Assembly (NCBI RefSeq): GCF_009711225.1
Contig: NZ_WMIE01000001.1
Location: 868,001 to 932,000, forward strand
Direction: 5' to 3'
Length of the DNA: 64,000 bases
DNA from: Paracoccus aestuariivivens
Lineage (GTDB): Bacteria > Pseudomonadota > Alphaproteobacteria > Rhodobacterales > Rhodobacteraceae
The notes under the pieces were generated by a model. It saw only the letters and a list, made by a program, of their open reading frames with translations. It was not told where the DNA came from and made no database searches. Shown piece after piece: positions 35,679-44,402 of the stretch; the first letter of the stretch is position 1, and every line of letters starts with the position of its first letter. A program made the position numbers and the translations under genes.

Positions 35679-37558
35679 CGCTGTCGCTAGAGCAGGCATG
35701 GTCGCCTGACGGTGACAAACAAAGCAAAGGCGGCATGTTCCTGCTGCGGATAAGGAATCATGGGGAACATGCGGTTGCGCCCTTGGCGTTGTGCCTGTCC
35801 TCGATGACGCGGATCGCGCAAGGTGCCACGATCCACGGCGCTGCATTGGAACGCCGCTTCGGGAACTATCACCGCCTGACCGCGCCGCAGGATCTGCGGA
35901 TCGAAGCGGGCGCATTCTGGCAGATCGAGATCATGGCCCTGACCCACCCGCCCCGCAATCGTTCGCAGGGGGTCATGTCGGCATGGATCGATACTGGCGA
36001 TGGCGAAACGGTAATATTGTTGGGTGATCTTGAACCACCTGCGGATCTTCCCCGTGGTTCGGTCCCGCCTTTGCCCGAGGGCAGGATAGATCAAGCCTTG
36101 GCCCTGCTGCCTTGGCCCCAGCATATCGGGATCGAGGAATGGGGGCCTGCAACCGGATTGGCCCCATTGGCCGAGGTTATGGACGTCGCGGCGCTGCATC
36201 GCAGGCTTTTCCCGATGGCCCCCTCGATCCTGTCAGGGCAAGGACGGCAAGTCGTTCTTTTGCACGCCTCTGACATTGCCCCCGAAGGCTATCGCTTGAC
36301 GTTTACGCCCGACGTGATCGAGCTTTATCATTCGGACGCGGCGGGGCGTCGCCACGGGCTGGTGGCATTGGCGCAGATCGTTCATGGCGCATTCTCCGAT
36401 GCCCGTTTTCGGGAACCCTTGCGGGGTTATATTCAGGACGAACCGCGCTTTGGCTGGCGCGGGATGCATATGGATGTGGCCCGAAACTTTCGTCCCATCG
36501 AAGACGTCCGCCGTGCCGTCGATATTCTGGCATGGCACCGGATGAACCGACTGCACTGGCATCTGACGGATGACGAAGGTTGGCGGATCGAGATCCCCGC
36601 GCTTCCACAACTGACGCAGATTGGCGCGCGGCGCGGGGCGGGGCTGCCCTTGTTGCCGCAATATGCCGATCCGCCATCGGGGCAGGCGGGCCATTACTCT
36701 GTGGCCGAGGCGCGGGAACTGGTCGCCCATGCCGCCTTGTTGGGAATCGAGGTCATGCCGGAAATCGACACGCCCGGTCATCTGGTTTCGTTGTTGACGG
36801 CGATGCCGGAACTGGCCGATCCGGACGAACGACCCGACAGCTATCGGTCGATCCAAGGCTATCCGAACAACGCGGTAAATCCGGCCATACCTGCGGTCTA
36901 TGACGTGCTCGGGCAGGTTTTCGACGCCATTTGCGCGATTTTCCCTAGCCGCTTCATCCATGTCGGCGGGGACGAGGTCGACGCCCATTCATGGCAGCAA
37001 AGTCCCGCTGCCATGGCACTGGCCAAGGTCCACGGACTGACGGGCGAGGGTGTGACACATCAGTTGCAGGCCCTGTTCATGCGCCGGATGCAGCAGATGC
37101 TGGCCGAACGCGGTCGGAGGCTGGCCGGTTGGGACGAATGTGCGGATGAGGGCGGGGTTGATCCGGAAGGCACGCTGCTGTTTGCATGGCGCTCGGTCGA
37201 AAAAACCGCCGAGTTGATGCGCGCGGGTTATGATGTCATCGCAACGCCGGGACAGGCCTATTACCTCGATATGGCTCAGGTCGAGGGATGGGATGCGATC
37301 GGTCTGACTTGGGGCGGGATCGTGCCGCCCGAAAAGACCTACGGTTTTGATGCCTCGGACGGGTTGCCCGACGATGCGGTGGGGCGGTTGGTCGGCATTC
37401 AGGCGGGTGTCTGGTCCGAGATGCTGGACTCGCGCGAGCGTTGGAACGCAATGGTGTTTCCTCGCCTGTCGGCCATTGCGGAATCCGGCTGGACGGCTCG
37501 CTCTGCGAAGGATTGGCAAAGATTTGTCGCGCTGTCCCGTCTTATGCCTCAGCTATAG
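35675..37558 (+). CDS. Beta-N-acetylhexosaminidase, GH20
   Basis: A 627-residue GH20 enzyme. An N-terminal domain (about residues 1-230) precedes the catalytic barrel, which shows GWRGMHMDVARNFRP, LHWHLTDDEGWRIEIP, EIDTPGHLVSLL, the catalytic Asp-Glu pair in FIHVGGDEVDAHSW and GWDECADEGG. It releases terminal GlcNAc or GalNAc from oligosaccharides. No signal peptide is seen, so it appears cytoplasmic, meaning oligosaccharides would be imported before cleavage. It overlaps nagA by 4 bases in the same operon. Confidence 0.92.
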   Translation: MTLSLEQAWSPDGDKQSKGGMFLLRIRNHGEHAVAPLALCLSSMTRIAQGATIHGAALERRFGNYHRLTAPQDLRIEAGAFWQIEIMALTHPPRNRSQGVMSAWIDTGDGETVILLGDLEPPADLPRGSVPPLPEGRIDQALALLPWPQHIGIEEWGPATGLAPLAEVMDVAALHRRLFPMAPSILSGQGRQVVLLHASDIAPEGYRLTFTPDVIELYHSDAAGRRHGLVALAQIVHGAFSDARFREPLRGYIQDEPRFGWRGMHMDVARNFRPIEDVRRAVDILAWHRMNRLHWHLTDDEGWRIEIPALPQLTQIGARRGAGLPLLPQYADPPSGQAGHYSVAEARELVAHAALLGIEVMPEIDTPGHLVSLLTAMPELADPDERPDSYRSIQGYPNNAVNPAIPAVYDVLGQVFDAICAIFPSRFIHVGGDEVDAHSWQQSPAAMALAKVHGLTGEGVTHQLQALFMRRMQQMLAERGRRLAGWDECADEGGVDPEGTLLFAWRSVEKTAELMRAGYDVIATPGQAYYLDMAQVEGWDAIGLTWGGIVPPEKTYGFDASDGLPDDAVGRLVGIQAGVWSEMLDSRERWNAMVFPRLSAIAESGWTARSAKDWQRFVALSRLMPQL

Positions 37559-37566
37559 GAACTGAA

Positions 37567-38922
37567 ATGCGTGTTGCCATCGGCGGTATCCATACCGAAT
37601 GCTCGACCTATTCGCCGCTGCTTCAGGTCGCGCGCGATTTTACCCGCACCGAGGGACAGGCACTGCTGGACATGGCCGGAGTCGGCCCCGATTGGGACGG
37701 AATCGAGGCCATACCGATCTTTCATGACCGCTCGATTCCGGGTGGGCCAGTGTCACCCGATCTGTTCGCCGCGCAATGCGACGAATTTTGTTCAAGGCTA
37801 CGTGCGGCAATGCCGCTGGACGGTGTGCTGCTGATCATGCACGGGGCCTATTTCGTGCCGGGCGTCGAAGATCCCGAGGGCGTCTTTGTCACCCGCGTCC
37901 GTTCAGTGGTTGGCCCAAGGGCAGTGATCTCGTCGAGTTGGGATCTGCATGGCCAGACTACCCAACGCATCGCCGATACCGTTGACGGATTTGCCGCATT
38001 CCGTACGGCCCCCCATATAGACCAGCGCCAGACCCGCGCCCGCGCGGCCGGAATGCTGCTCACGACGCTACGCGGCGGCCCGCGCCCCTGTGTCGTGCGC
38101 AAGCCTATTCCGCTGCTTGTCTCGGGCGAGATGTCGTCGACCTTTGTCGAGCCATGCGCCAGCCTTTACGCATCATTGCCCCTTTTCGATGCCCGCTCCG
38201 GTATTACCGATGCCAATCTGATGATCGGATATGTCTGGGCGGACAGCCCCCGTGCCACGGCGGCGGCGGTCGTCACCTGCACCGACCGCGCCGCCGGCGA
38301 GGCGGCCGCCGCCGAAATTGCGCAATCCTATTGGGATAGGCGGGCCGAGCTTAGGCCGGACATGCCTTCTGCGGCGCTGGATATTCTTCTGGATGGATTG
38401 GACCGCCCGACAATTCTGGCCGATAGCGGCGACAATCCTACGGCTGGTGCGGTGGGGGACAGGGCCGATGTCCTTGCGGCTTTGATCGCGCGGGGATGGG
38501 ACCGTGATCGTCACGCGATCATCGCCGGAATAGCGGCGCCCAAGGCGGTTCAGGCGCTGCGTGACGGAGCGGACCGGATCTTGGTCGGTTCGGAACTGGG
38601 CGGCGGCGGCCCGACGTTGGAAGTGCGACCTGATGCGGTGCGCTACACCGAGGCCGGTGCGGTTCTGACCTTGGGGGGCATATCGCTGATTCTGACCGAG
38701 CGGCGCAGGCCATTCCATGATCTGGCCGATTTCGAGGTGCTGGGCCTTGATCCCCAAGGCGCGGATCTTCTGGTGGTGAAGTCAGGCTACCTGTCCCCTG
38801 ATCTTCGGCAATTGCCGATGGCTCAGGTAATGGCCCTGACCGATGGCGCGGTGTCGCAAGACTTGCTGGCATTGCCCAATTTGCATCGTCCGCGTCCGAC
38901 ATGGCCGTTCCAGATCGGCTGA
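37567..38922 (+). CDS. MlrC-like M81-family metalloprotein (DUF1485)
   Basis: A 451-residue protein related to MlrC/microcystinase C: an N-terminal DUF1485 domain (VAIGGIHTECSTYSP, LLIMHGAYFVPGVEDPEG, SSWDLHGQTTQRIADT, APHIDQRQTRARAAG with zinc-ligand candidates) and a C-terminal MlrC domain (VLADSGDNPTAGAVGDRADV, LVGSELGGGGPTLEVRP, ILTERRRPFHDLADFEVLGL). Members cleave amide bonds of small peptides in the characterised case, but most are uncharacterised. It starts 8 bases after the hexosaminidase stop, so it belongs to the amino-sugar operon. The step it performs is unknown. Confidence 0.82.
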   Translation: MRVAIGGIHTECSTYSPLLQVARDFTRTEGQALLDMAGVGPDWDGIEAIPIFHDRSIPGGPVSPDLFAAQCDEFCSRLRAAMPLDGVLLIMHGAYFVPGVEDPEGVFVTRVRSVVGPRAVISSSWDLHGQTTQRIADTVDGFAAFRTAPHIDQRQTRARAAGMLLTTLRGGPRPCVVRKPIPLLVSGEMSSTFVEPCASLYASLPLFDARSGITDANLMIGYVWADSPRATAAAVVTCTDRAAGEAAAAEIAQSYWDRRAELRPDMPSAALDILLDGLDRPTILADSGDNPTAGAVGDRADVLAALIARGWDRDRHAIIAGIAAPKAVQALRDGADRILVGSELGGGGPTLEVRPDAVRYTEAGAVLTLGGISLILTERRRPFHDLADFEVLGLDPQGADLLVVKSGYLSPDLRQLPMAQVMALTDGAVSQDLLALPNLHRPRPTWPFQIG

Positions 38923-38982
38923 TGACGATTTCATCAGATTAATATGCCCGTCAGCCAGCGGTAGAGGGCCTGTTCAGCGTTG

Positions 38983-39011
38983 TTGACGGACCAAAAATCA
39001 TACTTTATCGA
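38983..39011 (+). promoter_or_regulatory. Candidate promoter of the ytfQ operon
   Basis: TTGACG (38983-38988) and TATCGA (39006-39011) are separated by 17 bases in the 131-base gap upstream of ytfQ. The spacing is ideal and the -35 box good, the -10 box moderate. GGGAGAG lies before the ytfQ ATG. Confidence 0.45.
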
Positions 39012-39053
39012 TTCTCTGGAAGGTTGGAGGACCTTTGCAGGGAGAGATAAATC

Positions 39054-40013
39054 ATGAAACGCAAGCTTCTGGCGGCCAGTTCGGTCGCCTGCCTGATGCT
39101 GTCCGGCGCGGCCTTTGCTGCCGACATGACGGTTGGCTTTTCGCAGATCGGCTCTGAATCGGGCTGGCGCGCTGCGGAAACCACTGTGACCCAGCAGCAG
39201 GCCAAGGAACGCGGCATCGATCTGAAATTTGCCGATGCGCAGCAAAAGCAGGAAAACCAGATCAAGGCCGTGCGCGGCTTTATCGCGCAGGGCGTGGACG
39301 CGATCCTGATCGCTCCGGTCGTGGCGACCGGCTGGGATGACGTGCTGGCCGAGGCCAAGGAAGCCGAAATTCCGGTGGTGCTGCTGGACCGCCAGATCGA
39401 CGCTCCGGAAGATCTGTATCTGACTGCAGTCACCTCGGATCAGGTCTATGAGGGCAAGGTTGCAGGCGAGTGGCTGGTCAAGGATATCGGCGACAAGGCC
39501 TGCAAAGTGGTCGAGTTGCAGGGTACGACCGGCTCGTCTCCCGCGATCAACCGCAAGAAGGGCTTCGAGGAGGCCATCGCCGGTCACGCCAATATCTCCA
39601 TCGCACGCAGCCAGACCGGCGACTTTACCCGCACCAAGGGTAAGGAAGTGATGGAAAGCTTCATCAAAGCCGAAAATGGCGGCAAGGATATCTGCGCGGT
39701 TTACGCCCATAACGACGACATGGCCGTTGGCGCAATTCAGGCGATCAAGGAAGCGGGCCTGAAGCCCGGCACCGACATCAAGGTCGTCTCGATCGACGCC
39801 GTGCCGGACATCTTCCTTGCCATGGCCGAAGGTGAGGCCAACGCCACGGTCGAACTGACCCCGAACATGGCTGGTCCCGCCTTTGACGTGCTGGAGAAGT
39901 TCAAGGCGGACGGCACTGTGCCGCCGAAATGGATCCAGACCGAGTCGAAGCTGTTCACGCAGGCGGACGACCCCAAGGGCGTCTACGAATCCAAAAAGGA
40001 TCTGGGCTACTGA
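39054..40013 (+). CDS. ytfQ: Sugar-binding protein, YtfQ-like (galactofuranose type)
   Basis: A 319-residue periplasmic binding protein with a Sec signal (residues 1-22, ...LMLSGAAFA). It is very close to E. coli YtfQ along its length: VGFSQIGSESGWRAAET, QQKQENQIKAVRGFIAQGVD, APVVATGWDDVL, SQTGDFTRTKGKEVMESFIK, VYAHNDDMAVGAIQAIKEAG and ANATVELTPNMAGPAFD. YtfQ binds galactofuranose and galactopyranose. It starts a four-gene importer operon. In this amino-sugar setting the ligand may be a galactose or galactosamine derivative; that is inferred. Confidence 0.9.
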   Translation: MKRKLLAASSVACLMLSGAAFAADMTVGFSQIGSESGWRAAETTVTQQQAKERGIDLKFADAQQKQENQIKAVRGFIAQGVDAILIAPVVATGWDDVLAEAKEAEIPVVLLDRQIDAPEDLYLTAVTSDQVYEGKVAGEWLVKDIGDKACKVVELQGTTGSSPAINRKKGFEEAIAGHANISIARSQTGDFTRTKGKEVMESFIKAENGGKDICAVYAHNDDMAVGAIQAIKEAGLKPGTDIKVVSIDAVPDIFLAMAEGEANATVELTPNMAGPAFDVLEKFKADGTVPPKWIQTESKLFTQADDPKGVYESKKDLGY

Positions 40014-40020
40014 GTGCCTT

Positions 40021-40047
40021 CGGGCGGAGGGCCATAACCTCCGCCCG
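40021..40047 (+). terminator. Intercistronic hairpin after ytfQ
   Basis: CGGGCGGAGG and CCTCCGCCCG are perfect 10-base arms around a 7-base loop in the gap between ytfQ and ytfR. No T-run follows, so it probably protects the ytfQ message or attenuates downstream transcription. Confidence 0.65.
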
Positions 40048-40073
40048 ACCTTCCGCCTTCTGGGGCAATTTAG

Positions 40074-41585
40074 ATGACACATGATGCGCTGCTTTCAGCG
40101 CAGGGAATCGACAAGTCGTTCTTCGGCGTAAAGGTGCTGGACGGCGTGGACTTCACCCTGCGTGCCGGAGAGATTCACGCCCTTCTGGGCGAAAACGGGG
40201 CGGGCAAGTCCACCTTGGTCAAGATCCTGACCGGTGCGTACCGCCGCGATGCGGGCCAGATGCACCTTGCGGGTGCCGAGGTCGAACCTCGGTCCGTGGC
40301 CGAGGCGCAAAATCTGGGCATCGGCACGGTTTACCAAGAGGTTAACCTGCTGGATAACCTGACTGTGGCCGAAAACCTTTATCTGGGCCGTCAGCCACGC
40401 TGGATGGGGTTGACGGATCGTCGTCGGATGCGGGCCGATGCTCATGAGTTGTTGGCACGATATCATGTGACCGCCGATCCCGATGAGACACTTGCACATT
40501 ACCCTGTTGCCGTGCGCCAGATCATCGCCATTGCCCGTGCTGTCGATTTGTCTGGCAAGGTTCTGTTCCTTGACGAGCCGACCGCCAGTCTTGACGCCCG
40601 CGAGGTGCAGTCGCTGTTCGACGTATTGCACCAATTGCGCCAGCAAGGGCTTGGCATTGTCATTATCACCCATTTTCTGGATCAGGTTTATCAGATCGCC
40701 GACCGCGTCACGGTGCTGCGCAACGGGCGCATGGTTGGCAGTCGGGCGATATCCGAATTGCCGCGCCGCGATCTCGTCTCGATGATGTTGGGCCGCGAGT
40801 TGGCCGAGGCAACCGGCCATCGCGATCCCGATGCGACCGAACCCGATACCGCCGCCGCCTTCAAATTCGAGAATTATGGCAAGCGCGGCTCCATCGCGCC
40901 CTTCGATCTGGCGATCCGGCCCGGAGAGGTCGTCGGTATCGCGGGGCTGCTCGGCTCGGGCCGGACCGAGACGGCGCGGTTGCTGTTCGGCATCGACCGT
41001 CCCGATAGCGGGCAGGCGACCGTCGATGATCATCCCGTCAGCCTGCATTCCCCCGAAGAAGCCATTGCACATGGCTTTGGCATGTGCCCCGAAGAACGGA
41101 AATCCGACGGCATTGTCGGTGATCTTTCCGTGCGGCAGAATATCGTGCTGGCCTTGCAGGCAACGCGTGGATGGGCGCGTCCGATCCCACGGCGCGAGGC
41201 GGATGCCTTGGCCACGCAGTATATCCAAGCGCTGGATATTCGCCCGCCCGATCCGGATCGTCCGATCAAGTTCCTGTCCGGCGGCAACCAGCAAAAGGCG
41301 ATCCTTGCCCGCTGGCTTGCCACCGAACCCCGCCTGCTGATCCTGGACGAGCCGACACGCGGCATCGATATCGGCGCTCATGCGGAAATCATCAATCTGA
41401 TCGGCAAGCTGCGCGCCGAAGGCATGGCCTTGGTCGTCATCTCTTCCGAGATCGAGGAATTGGTCGCCTTTTCCACCCGCGTCATCGTCTTGTCCGATCG
41501 CCATCACGTCCGCGAGTTGAAGGGCGCAGAAATCACCGCCGAGGCGATCGTCGAAGCCATGGCCGTGCCCGGAGAGGCCGCATGA
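40074..41585 (+). CDS. ytfR: Sugar ABC ATPase with two nucleotide-binding domains, YtfR-like
   Basis: A 503-residue CUT2-type ATPase with two ABC domains. The first has Walker A GENGAGKST, VRQIIAIARAVDL and Walker B LFLDEPTASLD; the second has a degenerate Walker A (GLLGSGRTET), signature LSGGNQQKAILARWL and LILDEPTRGIDIG, as is usual for RbsA/MglA/YtfR proteins. It powers uptake through YtfT and YjfF. Its end overlaps ytfT by 4 bases. Confidence 0.92.
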   Translation: MTHDALLSAQGIDKSFFGVKVLDGVDFTLRAGEIHALLGENGAGKSTLVKILTGAYRRDAGQMHLAGAEVEPRSVAEAQNLGIGTVYQEVNLLDNLTVAENLYLGRQPRWMGLTDRRRMRADAHELLARYHVTADPDETLAHYPVAVRQIIAIARAVDLSGKVLFLDEPTASLDAREVQSLFDVLHQLRQQGLGIVIITHFLDQVYQIADRVTVLRNGRMVGSRAISELPRRDLVSMMLGRELAEATGHRDPDATEPDTAAAFKFENYGKRGSIAPFDLAIRPGEVVGIAGLLGSGRTETARLLFGIDRPDSGQATVDDHPVSLHSPEEAIAHGFGMCPEERKSDGIVGDLSVRQNIVLALQATRGWARPIPRREADALATQYIQALDIRPPDPDRPIKFLSGGNQQKAILARWLATEPRLLILDEPTRGIDIGAHAEIINLIGKLRAEGMALVVISSEIEELVAFSTRVIVLSDRHHVRELKGAEITAEAIVEAMAVPGEAA

Positions 41586-42580
41586 AGAAATTCCGTCAAC
41601 TTCGACCCCAGCTTCTGGCATTGGCCGTGGTGCTTGTCATGGTCGGGCTGATTTCTCCGGGCTTCTTTTCGGTCACGGTGCAGAATGGCCGTCTGTATGG
41701 TAGCCTGATCGATGTCGGGGTGCGCGTTGCTCCGGTCGCGCTGTTGGCAATAGGTATGACGCTGGTGATCGCGACCAAGGGCATCGACCTGTCGGTTGGC
41801 GCGGTCATGGCGATCACCGGCGCCGTCGCTGCAACATTGGTCGCCGACGGCCATTCGGTACCCGTTGTTTTGGCGGTATCCTTGGCGCTGGGGCTGCTTT
41901 GCGGGATCTGGAACGGCGTTCTGGTCGCCTTTCTCGATATCCAGCCGATCATCGCGACACTGATCCTGATGGTGGCGGGGCGCGGTATTGCCCAGCTGAT
42001 CACCGGAGGCGTGATCCTGACCTTCAACGATCCGGCCTTTTCCTTCATCGGATCGGGCGCGGTTCTGGGAATCCCGATGCCGATCCTGATTTGGCTGGCA
42101 ATGGGACTGGCCGTCGGGCTGCTGGTGCGCCGCTCGGCGCTTGGCCTGCTGATCGAGGCCGTAGGGATCAACCGCCGTGCCTCGATGCTGGTGGGGGTGA
42201 GGGCGCGGTTCCTGATCTTGGCGACCTACGCCATTTCCGGTCTTTGTGCCGCGATGGCGGGCATGATTGTCACCGCGGATATTCACGGGGCAGACGCGAA
42301 TAATGCGGGCCTGTGGCTGGAACTGGACGCAATTCTGGCCGTCGTGATCGGAGGCACCTCGCTTGCCGGAGGGCGGTTCTCGATCACGGCATCGTTGATC
42401 GGGGCCCTGATCATTCAGGCTTTGAACACCGGCATTCTGATGTCGGGTTGGCCGCCTGAGTTCAACCTGATCGTCAAGGCCGTCGTCATTGTGACGATCC
42501 TGACGCTGCAATCACCCGCCGTGGCGGATGAACTGACGATGCTGCGCGACTTTCTGCGCCGGAAAGGGGCACAAAAATGA
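41582..42580 (+). CDS. ytfT: Sugar ABC permease, YtfT-like
   Basis: A 332-residue membrane protein of the RbsC/BPD_transp_2 family with about nine hydrophobic segments and the hallmark GMTLVIATKGIDLSVGAVMA. C-terminal LDAILAVVIGGTSLAGGRFS is also typical. It forms the channel with YjfF. The ATG at 41582 overlaps the ytfR stop (ATGA), which settles the start. Confidence 0.9.
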   Translation: MKKFRQLRPQLLALAVVLVMVGLISPGFFSVTVQNGRLYGSLIDVGVRVAPVALLAIGMTLVIATKGIDLSVGAVMAITGAVAATLVADGHSVPVVLAVSLALGLLCGIWNGVLVAFLDIQPIIATLILMVAGRGIAQLITGGVILTFNDPAFSFIGSGAVLGIPMPILIWLAMGLAVGLLVRRSALGLLIEAVGINRRASMLVGVRARFLILATYAISGLCAAMAGMIVTADIHGADANNAGLWLELDAILAVVIGGTSLAGGRFSITASLIGALIIQALNTGILMSGWPPEFNLIVKAVVIVTILTLQSPAVADELTMLRDFLRRKGAQK

Positions 42581-43560
42581 TCCGCGCGCGTAATCTTCCC
42601 TTTGTCGCCACGGTTTTGATCTTTCTGATCGCCTACGGGCTTTGCGCGTTGCAGTTTCCGAATATGCTTTCGTTCCGTGTGGTTGGTAACTTGCTGACGG
42701 ACAATGCATTTCTTGGTATTGCCGCTGTCGGAATGACCTTCGTGATCCTGTCCGGAGGCATTGATCTATCCGTCGGATCGGTGATCGCCTTTACTTCGGT
42801 CTTCGTGGCAGTCCTGATCCGCGCAGGGGTCCATCCGGCACTGGCCTTTGGTCTTGCCCTGATCGTCTCGACCGGCTTCGGGGCATTGATGGGGCTGACC
42901 ATCCATGCGTTGAAGATGCCCGCTTTTGTTGTGACGCTGGCGGGGATGTTTCTGGCGCGCGGGGCGGCATTCCTGATTTCGACGGATTCCGTGCCGATCA
43001 GCCACGAGTTCCTGAAAACGCTCAAGGGTCTTTTCATCCAGCTTCCGGACAAAGGAAAGCTGAGCTTCCTGGCGATTGTCATGCTGCTGGCCTTTGCTCT
43101 TGGGGTGGTTCTTGCCCATCGCACGCGTTTTGGCGCGAATGTCTATGCGCTTGGCGGATCGGAGCAATCTGCCGAACTGATGGGTGTGCCGCTACGCCGT
43201 ACGATGATCCAGCTTTACGCCTTTTCGGGCTTTATGGCGGGTTTGGCTGGTTTGGCTTATACGCTGTACACGTCGGCGGGCTATTCACTGGCGACTGTGG
43301 GCGTGGAACTGGATGCGATCGCCGCTGTGGTCGTCGGAGGCACGCTGTTGACCGGAGGCTCCGGTCTGGTTCTGGGAACTTTGTTCGGTGTGCTGATCCA
43401 AGGGTTGATCCAGACTTATATCGTCTTTGACGGCACGCTGTCGTCATGGTGGACCAAGATCGTCGTCGGGCTTTTGCTGTTCGCCTTTATTGTGTTGCAA
43501 CGCCTGATCCTGCTGATCTCGGAACGCCGCGCGGCAATGCGCTCGGCTGCCGGAGAATGA
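42577..43560 (+). CDS. yjfF: Sugar ABC permease, YjfF-like
   Basis: A 327-residue RbsC-family permease: GMTFVILSGGIDLSVGSVIA near residue 55 and ELDAIAAVVVGGTLLTGGSG near residue 245. It is the partner of YtfT, matching the E. coli order ytfQRT-yjfF. It overlaps ytfT by 4 bases, and its stop lies 2 bases before the GntR start. Confidence 0.9.
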   Translation: MIRARNLPFVATVLIFLIAYGLCALQFPNMLSFRVVGNLLTDNAFLGIAAVGMTFVILSGGIDLSVGSVIAFTSVFVAVLIRAGVHPALAFGLALIVSTGFGALMGLTIHALKMPAFVVTLAGMFLARGAAFLISTDSVPISHEFLKTLKGLFIQLPDKGKLSFLAIVMLLAFALGVVLAHRTRFGANVYALGGSEQSAELMGVPLRRTMIQLYAFSGFMAGLAGLAYTLYTSAGYSLATVGVELDAIAAVVVGGTLLTGGSGLVLGTLFGVLIQGLIQTYIVFDGTLSSWWTKIVVGLLLFAFIVLQRLILLISERRAAMRSAAGE

Positions 43561-43562
43561 CG

Positions 43563-44306
43563 ATGGGGGTGTTACGCCAGCGCATGTTCGGGAACCAGCC
43601 ACGCTCCAGCCATGCCAGAGTAGTTGATGAACTGGGGCGTGCCATCGTTTCGGGCGAGTTTCCCGAAAACTCGACTCTGCCGGGCGATCAGCAATTGCTC
43701 GAACGGTTCGGCGTGTCCCGCAGCGTGCTGCGCGAGGCGATGAAGACCTTGGCGGCTAAGGGGCTGGTTCGTGCCAAGTCTCGGGTCGGGACACGGGTCA
43801 ATCCGCGCGATAGCTGGAATTTCGTCGATTCCGATGTGATCTCGTGGAAGATGCTGGGCGGGATGGATGCCGAATTTGTCGATCATCTGCGCGATATGCG
43901 TCTGGCGTTCGAGCCAGCGGCGGCCCGACTTGCCGCGCTGAATGCGACCGCCGAGGAAATCGTCAATCTGTTCAGTATCGTCGCGCGGATCGACAACCCG
44001 CAGCACAGCCGTGAATCGGTCGCGCAAGAGGATCTGAATTTCCACATCGCCATTGCCGTGATGTCGCGCAATCCTTTCATGCGGTCGGTGACCACCTTGA
44101 TCGAGGCGGCGCTGGCGGTCTCGTTCCAGATATCCTCGCCGGCACTTAGCCCCGAGGGGATCTCGCGTTGTGCCTCGCAACATCTGCGGATCGCGAGTGC
44201 GATTGCCTCGCGTGATCCCGATGCGGCTGACGCGGCCATGCGCGAAGTTGTCCTTGAGGGCGCCGACCGCGCTCGCGAGGCATTGGATCTGGATCAGACC
44301 GTTTAG
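43563..44306 (+). CDS. FadR/GntR-family transcriptional regulator
   Basis: A 247-residue regulator: GntR winged helix at about 15-80 (RSSHARVVDELGRAIVSGEF, LLERFGVSRSVLREAMKTLA) and an all-helical FCD ligand domain with DMRLAFEPAAARLAAL, QEDLNFHIAIAVMSRNPFM and SQHLRIASAIASRDPDAAD. The start at 43563 is 7 bases after GGAG; ATG at 43557 is too close to it. As last gene of the ytfQRT-yjfF operon it probably controls sugar transport. The DgoR/LldR-like FCD domain would bind a small acid or sugar phosphate. Confidence 0.88.
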   Translation: MGVLRQRMFGNQPRSSHARVVDELGRAIVSGEFPENSTLPGDQQLLERFGVSRSVLREAMKTLAAKGLVRAKSRVGTRVNPRDSWNFVDSDVISWKMLGGMDAEFVDHLRDMRLAFEPAAARLAALNATAEEIVNLFSIVARIDNPQHSRESVAQEDLNFHIAIAVMSRNPFMRSVTTLIEAALAVSFQISSPALSPEGISRCASQHLRIASAIASRDPDAADAAMREVVLEGADRAREALDLDQTV

Positions 44307-44402
44307 GCGGCTCAACCGCAAGTAGCGACAAGCAAGATTGCATTTGGGCTTTCGACCTTAGCCCCGTCGCGTTAGGATTCCTGAAAACAAACGGGGGCAG
44401 CG

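Noticed and set aside
38934..41621. Long minus-strand frames opposite ytfQ and ytfR.
   Set aside because: YtfQ and YtfR are unmistakable on the other strand; the opposite frames show no domain or ribosome binding site.
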